This document shows positions 35,154 through 45,236 of a stretch of DNA of 64,000 bases, piece by piece. The translations under genes and the position numbers were made by a program. The DNA is taken from positions 2,067,501 to 2,131,500 of the forward strand of contig BQWY01000001.1 in assembly GCA_036984305.1 (NCBI GenBank), read 5' to 3'. The DNA is from Nitrospira sp. (GTDB lineage Bacteria; Nitrospirota; Nitrospiria; Nitrospirales; Nitrospiraceae). The notes under the pieces were generated by a model, which saw only the letters and a program-made list of their open reading frames with translations, was not told where the DNA came from and ran no database searches. The number at the start of each line of letters is the position of its first letter. Position 1 is the stretch's first letter.

Positions 35154-35600
35154 CGGGTCGTGCGCGCCCACCCCGTTGGTAGGGCTGGGCTACGCGCCAA
35201 TCGTGGAGCACGTTACATCGAGAGCGTCGGATCCAAAAGGACGCAATCCATCATTGCGATGGTCCAATCCACACGGACCACCGGGACGAGGATCGGCTAC
35301 ACAGGGAACGACAAGAGTCAAGGATGAGATCCGTGCGATTAGAATTTTCGCACAGATACCTAATAATTCTAATAGCTTATCGGAACATGACTCACGAAGC
35401 AAGAGCGATGCCACCGAGATGGCCGCCTCGATAAATAGTAGTACAAGGAGGGTCAATAGAACAGGCATTTCCGAAAGTCGACCGCGGTCCGGCAGTGTAG
35501 TTATGTAGGCAGTTTCAGTCAGACCAGGGCGCGCAAGGCTTTGGAAATCTTTAGCCTACTGGTTTATTCCAGAACGCCATTCCGAGTAAGATGTCATCCG
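35154..35600. other. Divergent intergenic region, gspE / S8 protease
   Basis: 447 bases between the divergent gspE operon and the protease gene, so both promoters should lie here. It holds an AT-rich inverted repeat (35338-35373) and a minus-strand reading frame at 35190-35468, with a hydrophobic start but a non-protein-like end that I do not accept as a gene. No other structure seen. Confidence 0.6.
35338..35373. repeat. AT-rich inverted repeat between divergent gspE and protease genes
   Basis: ATTAGAATT at 35338-35346 and AATTCTAAT at 35365-35373 are a perfect 9-base inverted repeat with an 18-base spacer, in an otherwise GC-rich region. Could be an operator for a dimeric regulator or a weak hairpin; no function is shown by the sequence. 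Confidence 0.4.
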
Positions 35601-37301
35601 ATGAATCAGGCGTATTCGGTTTGGTTTCGGGAAAAAGGCATATCCCTTCCGGGTCACTGGAAACAAGCACGCAGTTGGTCGGTAGCTACCCTCATCGCCA
35701 TCTTAGCCGCGACCATGTTGAGCTGTTCATCTGGCACGGACGAGACGCCCAACGTCACGCAAAGCGTGCCCGGTATCGGAAGCGGCGGAGGCGGGAGTGG
35801 AACCAATCTCCCACCCGTCGGAAACGTCAGCGATCCGCTGTTTGCCGAACAGTGGCACCTCCAGAATACGGGGCAGGGCGGAGGTATTCCCGGCGAGGAC
35901 AGTCGCGTCGTCGGAGCCTGGAATTTAGGCCGGAGCGGCCTCGGGGTACGCGTGGCCGTTGTCGACGATGGTCTCGAAATCGGGCACGAAGATTTGGCTC
36001 CGAATATCGTACTGGGGCAAAGTTTCAATTATCTCACCAACGGATCGGACCCGACACCGGCCAATTCCGGACCGTGCAGCGGCGCGGGGGGAACGGCCGA
36101 TTGCCACGGCACCTCCGTGGCGGGAGTCATTGGTGCGTTCGGCAACCAAACCGGAGGGCGCGGGGCCGCCCCTTATGCGGCCCTTGTCGGGTATAACTTG
36201 CTGGCGGCAGGCGTATTCAGTCCAGACAGCGTCGAAGCCGACGCGATGTCCCGCAATGCAGCGGCGGTGTGGGTCTCGAATAACAGTTGGGGCGCTCCTG
36301 ACGATGGAATACTCCATGCGAGCGGCCCTCTGTGGAAGGCCGCCGTTCTCAATGGCCTTGCGCAAGGCCGGAGCGGCAAAGGCACCGTATACGTATGGGC
36401 GGGAGGCAATGGAGGAGCGCGCCGCAATGACAATTCGAATTACGAAGGATATTCCAATTTTCGCGGCGTGATCGCCATATGCGCGGTAGACGCCAACGGC
36501 AGTCAGACCCCATATTCCGATCCGGGAGCAAATTTATGGGGTTGCACCCCTTCGAGCGCAGGAACTGCGTCGCTGCCCGCGATTGTGACAACCGACCGTT
36601 CGGCCGGGGAGGGATATAATCGTGGCACATCATCCTTCGATGTCCAGGATCCCAACTACACCAATACGTTTGGAGGCACCTCCTCAGCCACCGCGCTTGC
36701 ATCCGGGATCATTACCCTCGTCCTTGAGGCCAATCCCAACCTCGGATGGCGTGACGTTCGCATCGTCTTGGCAGAAACCGCACGGCAGAACGACCCTGGA
36801 GACGTCGACTGGACGGTGAATGGCGGAGGGTATGCCGTCAATCACAAGTATGGCTTTGGCGTTTTGAATGCTGAAGCCGCAGTCATCCGCGCTGCAACCT
36901 GGACGCCCCTCGGCCCGCAAAAGTCCTACTCCATATCCGTCCTCTCCAATCAATCGATAGCCGATCTTGCAACGGTCGCTTCACCGGCCAATGTCGCCGG
37001 GAGCGGTATCTCACGCATCGAATGGGTCGAGATCGAACTGACAGCCGACCATCAAAACGACGGCGATCTTGAAGTCATCCTGCGCCATGAGGGTACGGGG
37101 ACGAGCAGCGTCCTGGCACAGCCACGGGTGTGCCCAGGGACCGGCATCGAACTGTGTGGGGACTATGCAGGATGGGTCTTCGGTTCAGCGCGACATCTCG
37201 GGGAAGCGGCGGATGGAAGCTGGACGCTGACCGTTCGTGACGGTTTGCCTGGAAGTACGGGTACGCTGAACAATTGGAAACTAACGTTCTATGGCACGTA
37301 G
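35601..37301 (+). CDS. S8 (kexin-like) subtilisin protease with C-terminal P-domain
   Basis: 566 residues, exported: basic N-terminus, hydrophobic segment ATLIAILAATMLSC (a weak lipobox, Cys42) and a Gly-rich linker. The mature part begins DPLFAEQWHLQNTGQGGG, the usual start of the kexin-type (S8B) fold. Catalytic residues: Asp122 in VAVVDDGLE, His169 in CHGTSVAG, oxyanion Asn270 in WAGGNGG, Ser361 in GGTSSATA. The C-terminal 120 residues form a proprotein-convertase P-domain (SGISRIEWVEIELTADHQND to GSWTLTVRDG). No prodomain lies between the leader and the mature start, unlike relatives. The next gene supplies a prodomain-like protein. Set between gspD and gspE on the opposite strand, it is a likely T2SS client by inference. 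Confidence 0.92.
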   Translation: MNQAYSVWFREKGISLPGHWKQARSWSVATLIAILAATMLSCSSGTDETPNVTQSVPGIGSGGGGSGTNLPPVGNVSDPLFAEQWHLQNTGQGGGIPGEDSRVVGAWNLGRSGLGVRVAVVDDGLEIGHEDLAPNIVLGQSFNYLTNGSDPTPANSGPCSGAGGTADCHGTSVAGVIGAFGNQTGGRGAAPYAALVGYNLLAAGVFSPDSVEADAMSRNAAAVWVSNNSWGAPDDGILHASGPLWKAAVLNGLAQGRSGKGTVYVWAGGNGGARRNDNSNYEGYSNFRGVIAICAVDANGSQTPYSDPGANLWGCTPSSAGTASLPAIVTTDRSAGEGYNRGTSSFDVQDPNYTNTFGGTSSATALASGIITLVLEANPNLGWRDVRIVLAETARQNDPGDVDWTVNGGGYAVNHKYGFGVLNAEAAVIRAATWTPLGPQKSYSISVLSNQSIADLATVASPANVAGSGISRIEWVEIELTADHQNDGDLEVILRHEGTGTSSVLAQPRVCPGTGIELCGDYAGWVFGSARHLGEAADGSWTLTVRDGLPGSTGTLNNWKLTFYGT

Positions 37302-37356
37302 CGTGGATAGTTACGGGGCCCCAGCAACGTAATCTGATCGTAAGGGACATCGACCA

Positions 37357-38013
37357 ATGCAATTCGGAACCAGGCTCGTGACCATTCCACTCTTGCTGGC
37401 TGTCGCCAATTGCGCCCACTTGAATGACCCCGTCGCATCCGCTCAAAGCGGCGTGGAGTCGGGCGGCCAATCAGAGTCATCCAAGAAAGGATCAGACCTG
37501 GTGCCTTACATGTGGCATGATGGCGAACGAGAACATCGCGTTTGGATGGATCCCTCCTTGGTTGCGGAAGTGAATCCCACCGCGTCAACACGTTCGACGC
37601 TTGGGCAAGCTACGGTGCGGGCAGACATCAAAACAGGTGGCCAGACTGTCCGTTACTGGAAGCTAGAGAAGGGCACCAACGCCGAGGGCATGTTAGAAAA
37701 ACTGGCTGCCGATCACGCACCAGGGAGCTTTTCACCGGTATGGCATGACAGCCCCTCCACGGAGGGCCCAGTGCGAATCCTCCCCGGGAACATCGTCGTG
37801 ATCCTCGACCCGAACTGGAGTCAGGAGGCGGTTTCGCAGTGGGTTGAGCGCCGCCAATTGCGCGTATTGAGCCGGCTCCCGTTTGGCCCCAATATGCTGT
37901 TGATCGAATCCGATGCCGGTATCCCGGCGCTCGAACTGGCCAACAGTCTCCACCGGTCCGGCGAAGTCAAAGCAGCGTTTCCAGATTGGCTTGCACAAAA
38001 AACTCTCAAGTAA
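37357..38013 (+). CDS. Stand-alone subtilase prodomain-like protein
   Basis: 218 residues with a signal sequence ending AVANC (Cys19, lipobox-like but with an unusual Asn at -1). After a Ser/Gly linker comes a region like the N-terminal part of bacterial kexin-type proteases: HRVWMDPSLVAEV, FSPVWHDSPSTEGPVRILPG, VVILDPNWSQEAVSQWVERR and finally ALELANSLHRSGEVKAAFPD. In fused proteases that last motif ends the prodomain, just before the DPLFxxQWHLxN mature start. No protease triad is present. It follows the S8 protease by 55 bases on the same strand. I infer that it acts in trans as intramolecular-chaperone substitute or inhibitor of the neighbour. Confidence 0.75.
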   Translation: MQFGTRLVTIPLLLAVANCAHLNDPVASAQSGVESGGQSESSKKGSDLVPYMWHDGEREHRVWMDPSLVAEVNPTASTRSTLGQATVRADIKTGGQTVRYWKLEKGTNAEGMLEKLAADHAPGSFSPVWHDSPSTEGPVRILPGNIVVILDPNWSQEAVSQWVERRQLRVLSRLPFGPNMLLIESDAGIPALELANSLHRSGEVKAAFPDWLAQKTLK

Positions 38014-38091
38014 GGGCGCCCCTCTTAACGTAACGCTCACAGACGGACACAAAGCGTGTACACGCCTTCAGGAGGAAGCACATGAGGAGAT

Positions 38092-39708
38092 CTAAGGGAC
38101 GGCAGGTTCAAGGCTCTCGCCCGGGTTGAGTTCGCGCATAGACGTGTCGCCTGCAGGGGCGGTCTCGCCGGTTGAGTGTGATTGCTCGAGCAATTGTTCC
38201 AAGATCTGACGCTGCACGCCAGTGGGTTCATCGATCCTGCTGTCGCGCTGGCGGGCTGTCGCTTCCTTCCCCTTGCGCACGTTCAGCTTCACCATATCGC
38301 TCTCGTTCTTGATCAAATGCGGCGTGAGAAAGACGAGCAAGTTCAGCTTTTCCGAGGCCTTGCTCTGAAAGCGGAACAGCCACCCGAGAATCGGGATATC
38401 GCCGAGGAAGGGAATTTTCCGCTCGTTCAGGACGACGTTGTCCCGGACGAGACCTCCCACCACGATAGTCTGGCCGTCCTTAGCGACAGTCGTTGTTTCC
38501 ATGGCGCGCTTCGTGGTCGTTGGGCCGACCGGAACCGAGGTATTACCCGAACCGATCGTTTGAGCCACGTTTTCCGCGATGGCAGTAATTTCCTGCTTCA
38601 CCTCAAGGCGAATGAGCCCATCATCCAACACTTGAGGAGTCATCTCCAACGTCACCCCGACGTCCTTTCGTTCAATCGTCACCAACGTCCCGCCAGTGAT
38701 ACCCTGGGCCTGTCCCGTCGGAAACGGACGATTCTCTCCCACCACGATCTTTGCCTTTTGGTTGTCAGAAGCCAGGACCTGAGGAGTCGACAGTATATTC
38801 GTGTCGGTCAAGGTCATGATTGCCTGTAGAAAAACCCGCACGTTGAGCGTATCGAGGACGGTGATGGTCCCCCCTGTGCCCGCCCCGCTCAGGATCTGCG
38901 CAATGGTGGCAATGTCCTCGGGCGCACGGTTGAAGCCGCCCAAGCCCTGAATATTGCCGGACTTTGCCGCACCGAGCATCTGCACAGGGTCGGTTCCGAT
39001 TTGTCGCAGACGATCGACTCCAATCTCAAGAATGACGGCTTCGACAAAGACCTGGTTACGTTTGGTATCCAACCCGCGCATGACGGATTCCAGCATGGTG
39101 TACGCACGCTTCGTACAGCTGATGACGATGGAGTTGGTCGCCTTGTCCGCGAAGACTTGGACGGGAGCTTCGAATTCGGTCAGCGGCCGAACTGGCGGCC
39201 GACCTCCCGGCGTCGTACTGATCGGGGTGGCCGACGCACGAGCGACAAGATTGGTCAGCAACGAAGCGACGTCCGTTGCGCTGGCGTGCCTCAACTTGTA
39301 GACGAAGACGGAGCGCTCGGGTGGGGCTTCGGCTGACTGCACGATCTCCACCACGTTCCCTTTTGGAATGGCAGTCAAACGATTGACTTCCAATGCCGCG
39401 AGAAACATGTGGTAGGCCTGGTCAACGGTCACCTTGGATGGAGAAAATATGGTCACCTTGCCGGCGTTTTTTTTGGCGGTGTCGTCGAGGACAAAATTCC
39501 TGCCGGTGAGTTCACTCATGAAGCGGACGACGACGGGCAGGTCGACATCGTTGAAATCGAGCGTCACGCGCCCAACCTGCTGCTGATTCTGCGCCAATGT
39601 CGGCGTGGGATTCCCAGCGAGACTCATGATGCCGCACAGAGCCGCGCACGCGGCAAGCATCCAGTGCGCTCCGCGCGCCTGTTGGGAACGATTATCCACG
39701 AATGTCAT
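38092..39708 (-). CDS. gspD: Type II secretion outer-membrane secretin GspD
   Basis: 538 residues: signal peptide (MLAACAALCGIMSLAGNPTP, cleavage near TLAQ), an N0 domain (VTLDFNDVDLPVVVRFMSEL) and N-terminal ring domains with VYKLRHASATDVASLLTNLV, then the secretin core: VFVEAVILEIGVDRLRQIGT, ILSTPQVLASDNQKAKIVVG and the secretin signature around IPFLGDIPILGWLFR. It is shorter than enterobacterial GspD by one N-domain, and no pilotin-binding S-domain is evident. It forms the outer-membrane channel. It overlaps gspC by 17 bases; a 78-base gap separates it from the convergent prodomain-like gene. Confidence 0.94.
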   Translation of the reverse strand: MTFVDNRSQQARGAHWMLAACAALCGIMSLAGNPTPTLAQNQQQVGRVTLDFNDVDLPVVVRFMSELTGRNFVLDDTAKKNAGKVTIFSPSKVTVDQAYHMFLAALEVNRLTAIPKGNVVEIVQSAEAPPERSVFVYKLRHASATDVASLLTNLVARASATPISTTPGGRPPVRPLTEFEAPVQVFADKATNSIVISCTKRAYTMLESVMRGLDTKRNQVFVEAVILEIGVDRLRQIGTDPVQMLGAAKSGNIQGLGGFNRAPEDIATIAQILSGAGTGGTITVLDTLNVRVFLQAIMTLTDTNILSTPQVLASDNQKAKIVVGENRPFPTGQAQGITGGTLVTIERKDVGVTLEMTPQVLDDGLIRLEVKQEITAIAENVAQTIGSGNTSVPVGPTTTKRAMETTTVAKDGQTIVVGGLVRDNVVLNERKIPFLGDIPILGWLFRFQSKASEKLNLLVFLTPHLIKNESDMVKLNVRKGKEATARQRDSRIDEPTGVQRQILEQLLEQSHSTGETAPAGDTSMRELNPGESLEPAVP

Positions 39709-40582
39709 ACACGAGGGTCGTGCGTTGGTTCTTACGAAGGACGTCGACGGCCACGTTTCGTTCGTTGCGCAATTGTTGGAAGAGACTCAGTGCCATACCG
39801 GGATCCCGGAGCTCGACGCCATTGATGCGCTGGAGCACATCTCCAGCCTGCAGTCCTAGCTTCTCAAAAAAGCTGCCCTTCATGATGAACTCCAAGCGAA
39901 AGCCGTCCATCTTGCCGCCATTCATGTTCGGCATTGCCCGCGCCTGGGTCATCAGTTTCGGTATATCCGAGAGCATCTGGTCGAGTTCTGCTCGATCGAC
40001 GGTCCGCTGGAGCGGGCCGCCAGTGGGGGCGACGGAGGTGCCGACGGGCACGACGGTAGAGGCCCCTACGACAGCCGCAGGTTTTTGAAGAATATCCAGG
40101 AACAGCTCCTCCTCCAGTCCATTTTGTCCAACTACAATCGATTCACGGCGAATATCGATGACTTCGCCCAACCCGACAATTTGATCGTGCACGCGGTACG
40201 CGCCCTGTTTCTTGCCAGCCAACTCCTCCACCACCGCGAGCGATTGCGACGGATCGCCAACCACTGTGCCAAGCAACCGAATCCGGCTTGCCACATTCAG
40301 GGGTGCCCGCCCCATTGCAACAGGACCTTGCCCCGGCGCCAGCGACGGGTTGCTGGCAGAAACCGGAGCCATCGCAAAGAGCCGACTTGATTCGATATCG
40401 CGCATAAACTGTGGAAGGTCATTCGTGCGGCCGGATACGCCCTGTCCGGTTTGGCTGACCGCGGTGTACTCCAGCGGCGGTACCAGGGCGTGTGAAATGA
40501 CGCCGGTCAGGATATGGGAGACGAGAAACGCCGTTAACGCGACAAACGCAGAGGTTGCCGCCAGTCTTATTCCGGGTGTCAT
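39692..40582 (-). CDS. gspC: Type II secretion protein GspC
   Basis: 296 residues with one transmembrane helix (about 5-28, IRLAATSAFVALTAFLVSHI), the HR domain (about 90-160; RIRLLGTVVGDPSQSLAVVE) that contacts the secretin, and a C-terminal PDZ domain (FIMKGSFFEKLGLQAGDVLQ, then INGVELRDPGMALSLFQQLR) for substrate or partner binding. It links the inner-membrane platform to GspD. The ATG at 40582 begins the helix; upstream in-frame sequence is not protein-like. It is the first gene of the C-D unit. Confidence 0.88.
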   Translation of the reverse strand: MTPGIRLAATSAFVALTAFLVSHILTGVISHALVPPLEYTAVSQTGQGVSGRTNDLPQFMRDIESSRLFAMAPVSASNPSLAPGQGPVAMGRAPLNVASRIRLLGTVVGDPSQSLAVVEELAGKKQGAYRVHDQIVGLGEVIDIRRESIVVGQNGLEEELFLDILQKPAAVVGASTVVPVGTSVAPTGGPLQRTVDRAELDQMLSDIPKLMTQARAMPNMNGGKMDGFRLEFIMKGSFFEKLGLQAGDVLQRINGVELRDPGMALSLFQQLRNERNVAVDVLRKNQRTTLVYDIRG

Positions 40583-42061
<1,479 letters not shown>

Positions 42062-42064
42062 AGC

Positions 42065-43024
42065 ATGGGATTTTGGGAACAGCGACGCGTGGTGGTCACC
42101 GGCGGAGCCGGGTTCCTGGGCTCGTTCGTGGTCGAACTACTGCAACGGCGCGGTTGCCGACAGATCACCATACCCCGCAGTAAGGATTACGATTTAGTCC
42201 ACATGGAAGCCGTCGAGCGCCTCTATGCGGACGCAAGACCGGACATCGTCCTGCACCTGGCAGGGCGCGTGGGAGGGATCGGTGCCAACCAAGCCAACGC
42301 GGGACGTTTCTTCTACGACAATCTCATGATGGGCGCGCAGTTGATGGAGGTCGGACGCCAGCGTGGCATCGAAAAGTTCGTCGCCCTGGCGACCATCTGC
42401 TCCTATCCCAAGTTCACACCGGTCCCCTTTCGTGAAGACGAACTCTGGAACGGGTATCCGGAGGAAACGAATGCCCCCTACGGTCTCGCCAAAAAGATGC
42501 TCCTGGTACAGTCTCAAGCCTACCGGCAACAGTACGGCTTCAATTCCATCGTGCTGTTCCCGGTGAACTTGTATGGGCCCCGTGACAATTTTGACTTGAA
42601 TACCTCCCACGTCATTCCGGCTCTGATACGCAAGTGCGCAGCGGCCAAGGAGCAGCGGAAACCCGAAGTGGTGCTCTGGGGTGACGGCACGCCGACACGT
42701 GAATTTCTCTATGTGGAGGATGCCGCCCTCGGCATCCTGCTGGGCGCCGAGAACTACAACGGAAGTTTGCCGATCAATCTCGGGACGGGGAGGGAGATCA
42801 CGATCAAGTACCTCGCGACGCTCATCGCCAAAGAGGTCGGCTATACGGGGGGGCTCACCTGGGACACGGGCAAGCCCAATGGACAGCCGCGGCGATGGTT
42901 GAACGTTGACCGAGCCAAGCAGCTGATTGATTTCCAAGCGCCCCATTCCCTGGAAGAAGGAGTCAAGAAAACCGTGGCATGGTTTTACGAGAATCGACAG
43001 CACCTCCGGGAGACTGCGTTCTAG
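42065..43024 (+). CDS. fcl: GDP-L-fucose synthase-like epimerase/reductase
   Basis: 319 residues, NAD(P)-binding short-chain dehydrogenase fold with [36 protein letters not shown], and the catalytic YxxxK in [14 protein letters not shown]. This matches GDP-L-fucose synthase (GMER/WcaG/Fcl), which converts the Gmd product to GDP-L-fucose. It is three bases after gmd, so co-transcribed. No glycosyltransferase is adjacent. Confidence 0.93.
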   Translation: MGFWEQRRVVVTGGAGFLGSFVVELLQRRGCRQITIPRSKDYDLVHMEAVERLYADARPDIVLHLAGRVGGIGANQANAGRFFYDNLMMGAQLMEVGRQRGIEKFVALATICSYPKFTPVPFREDELWNGYPEETNAPYGLAKKMLLVQSQAYRQQYGFNSIVLFPVNLYGPRDNFDLNTSHVIPALIRKCAAAKEQRKPEVVLWGDGTPTREFLYVEDAALGILLGAENYNGSLPINLGTGREITIKYLATLIAKEVGYTGGLTWDTGKPNGQPRRWLNVDRAKQLIDFQAPHSLEEGVKKTVAWFYENRQHLRETAF

Positions 43025-43303
43025 AGGCTAGGCAGCCAGCAATTTGTCGCCCCATTCCTCGCAGCTTCGCGGCACCCCTTTATTCCAACAAGCAGCGGCA
43101 CGCTCTGAGCGCGTATGATAGGAGAACTTCCACAGGCTGTGCTGAACAGTCGCAAACTCGAATTGCCTGTTATGGGACGGGCGTCACGAACAGAAGCGAT
43201 TTCGAGCAAAAGAACGGCACTCTCGTTCGCGCTCTCCACCTACGTTGTTTGCATGACCCTTCAGGCATGATAGACTGCGGCTAAACGGAACTGGACATCC
43301 AGC

Positions 43304-43807
43304 ATGGAACTCTTGTTGTTTCGCCATGGAATCGCGGCTCCTCGAGATGCCTGGCAAGGGGAAGATGCGCATCGTCCCCTTACCGATAAAGGACGCGCCA
43401 GGACGCGCCAGGTTTCGCAAGGCCTTCGGTCGCTGAGGGTGGCCCCCACACACATCCTGACGAGTCCATTTATTCGTGCGCACGAAACTGCTGAAATTCT
43501 GTACAAGACTCTCAGTGCCAAACACGCCGTACAAATCTGCGACGAGTTGATCCCCGAATCCCCAGCTGACAAGATCTTACCGCTGCTTTCAACCTTGCCG
43601 CAGGACGGCTATGTCCTATGCGTCGGGCATGAACCACAGTTGAGCGAACTCGCCGGGTTAGTGATCTTTGGGAAGCCATCGCCTGGCCTGGCTTTGAAAA
43701 AGGCGGGGGCGTGTGAGATCTCGTTTGAGGAGGCGCCCAAGCCTGGTCGGGGCGTACTGGAATGGTGGCTACCCCCCTCGCTCTTGCGCGCACTGAGGAA
43801 AGTCTAG
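43304..43807 (+). CDS. sixA: Phosphohistidine phosphatase SixA
   Basis: 167 residues, histidine phosphatase superfamily: the N-terminal LLLFRHGIA contains the catalytic RHG, then RPLTDKGRARTRQVSQGL, SPFIRAHETAEIL and the second His in CVGHEPQLSELAG. SixA removes phosphate from phosphohistidine of His-containing phosphotransfer domains, and the family is often found beside CHAD and polyphosphate genes. It is the first gene of the phosphate/polyphosphate region. Its stop codon abuts the stop of the convergent kinase-like gene (43808) with no bases between. Confidence 0.9.
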   Translation: MELLLFRHGIAAPRDAWQGEDAHRPLTDKGRARTRQVSQGLRSLRVAPTHILTSPFIRAHETAEILYKTLSAKHAVQICDELIPESPADKILPLLSTLPQDGYVLCVGHEPQLSELAGLVIFGKPSPGLALKKAGACEISFEEAPKPGRGVLEWWLPPSLLRALRKV

Positions 43808-44533
43808 TTAACTTCCGCTTATGACCGACGGCTCGTATCGCTTGGCAGTTCCCTCAAGGAGAGGTTGAATTTTTTGCCGTAATCCGTGTTGAATCTCGTC
43901 TGGCGAGTTTCTGGCATCGACCACCTCGAAGTGGAACTCTTCCGCCATTTTGTCGAATTCCTCGATCAGCAGTGACTGGTATTTTTTAAAGCTGTCGTAG
44001 AGGTCCGGCCCCAAGCGAAGATCCATGCCGGACTCCCAGTAATTCATTCCTTTCGTTTCGATCACCCGCAACGCGAGCGTCTCCACATCGATCCGCAGGT
44101 ACAAGACCAAATCGGGGATCAGGGCAAACCCAAAGACATTCCGAATCCATCGCGAATCCGCGCTGCGGACCGTGTCACGCGCGAGAGCGGTATAGATGTA
44201 CCGGTCGGCAAGGACGATGAACCCTGAACGAAGGGCAGGAATGATCTGATGTTCCAGTCGATCGGCAAAGTCCGTGGCGTACAAAAGGCTCAGCGACCAG
44301 CGATCGACGGTATTGCCCTGCTTGGCCATCTCGATCGTCTTCGACATCAAGCTCGATCGTGTCCACCCCGTTGTAATGACTCCGTAGCCTTGAACCTCAA
44401 GCCATTCCTGTAAGGAGTCTATATGGGTCGTCCGGCCGACTCCATCGGTGCCTTCAATGGCAATGAGTTTGCCCTTGAGGTCACTCGGATCGAGGTAGGT
44501 CAAACCGTCGCCAAAATAGCGTTCGTTTGCCAT
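43808..44533 (-). CDS. Thymidylate kinase-like protein with altered P-loop
   Basis: 241 residues homologous to the adjacent upstream kinase and to thymidylate kinases: a P-loop region LIAIEGTDGVGRTTHIDSL and the Asp-Arg motif VLADRYIYTALARD. In the Walker A motif GTDGVGRT the Lys expected at residue 34 is Arg. The rest of the fold seems complete. Longer than typical TMP kinases (about 210). It overlaps its paralogue by 53 bases, so the pair is co-translated, and it may form a hetero-oligomer. Adjacent to Ppx/GppA and the phosphate genes, it may act on a nucleotide or polyphosphate substrate other than dTMP. That last point is inference. Confidence 0.75.
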   Translation of the reverse strand: MANERYFGDGLTYLDPSDLKGKLIAIEGTDGVGRTTHIDSLQEWLEVQGYGVITTGWTRSSLMSKTIEMAKQGNTVDRWSLSLLYATDFADRLEHQIIPALRSGFIVLADRYIYTALARDTVRSADSRWIRNVFGFALIPDLVLYLRIDVETLALRVIETKGMNYWESGMDLRLGPDLYDSFKKYQSLLIEEFDKMAEEFHFEVVDARNSPDEIQHGLRQKIQPLLEGTAKRYEPSVISGS

Positions 44534-45236
44534 GCGTGCCTCGCTTGGGTTTATAGTGTGCCAGTGCTTCGGCGACTATCCGGCGCATGGCATTCTGTTG
44601 CACTTCGATAGGTTGTGTCGCATCCATCACAGTTAGTCCGTACTCCGAGACGACCTTATCGTATTCGGTGAGAATGCGTGATTGGAATATCCGAAAACTC
44701 TCCGTCACATCCGGACTCAAATTCATGTCCATGCCGGCTTCGTAGTACTTCAGTTGTGCCCTTGTCCCGCCCAGGAGACGATTGATGGCCAGATCAATCG
44801 GAACTTTGAAATAGAACGCCAAGTCTGGACGCGCGGCGAATCGATAGACGTTGCGAACCCACCCTGGAGACACCCCTCGAACCGCGTCACGCGCAAAGGC
44901 CGTATAGACGTACCGGTCGGCAAGGACGAGCATGCCGGCCTTCAGAGGAGGCAAGATTTCATGATAAAAACGAGAGGCGAAATCAGTAGTGTGGAGTAAG
45001 CTGAAGGTCGTTGGGGTTAGGCTCTTCTGCTTTTTGCCCTTCTTGGTCGTCTCTCTGACCAACTCCGAGGAATTCCATTCCGTAAAAAACACCTTGTATT
45101 CGTTGGACTCCAACCACTTCTTGAGCAGCAGCAGTTGCGTGCTTTTGCCGGAACCATCAATGCCCTCGACGATAATCAGCTTCCCCGTATATGGATGGGG
45201 CTCATCGAAACTAGCACCGTTCGAGATGATTGTCAT
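44481..45236 (-). CDS. Thymidylate kinase-like P-loop kinase
   Basis: 251 residues with a canonical Walker A (EGIDGSGKSTQ, residues 24-34) and the DR-type motif VLADRYVYTAFARDAVRG; homologous to the downstream gene over its whole length. Substrate not evident: true dTMP kinase has a lid and TMP-binding motifs I cannot confirm here. The start at 45236 overlaps the Ppx stop by four bases (ATGA). The order ppx - kinase - kinase suggests a joint role in polyphosphate or nucleotide phosphate metabolism; the PPK2 fold is distantly related to this kinase group. Confidence 0.75.
   Translation of the reverse strand: MTIISNGASFDEPHPYTGKLIIVEGIDGSGKSTQLLLLKKWLESNEYKVFFTEWNSSELVRETTKKGKKQKSLTPTTFSLLHTTDFASRFYHEILPPLKAGMLVLADRYVYTAFARDAVRGVSPGWVRNVYRFAARPDLAFYFKVPIDLAINRLLGGTRAQLKYYEAGMDMNLSPDVTESFRIFQSRILTEYDKVVSEYGLTVMDATQPIEVQQNAMRRIVAEALAHYKPKRGTHGKRTLFWRRFDLPRSE

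Noticed and set aside
35190-35468. 92-codon minus-strand frame with a hydrophobic N-terminus before gspE
   Set aside because: The second half is not protein-like, there is no convincing ribosome site, and the region is the divergent promoter area.
43391-43410. Tandem 10-base repeat (GGACGCGCCA twice)
   Set aside because: It is within sixA, codes for ordinary family residues (RARTRQ), and two copies are too few for a repeat array.
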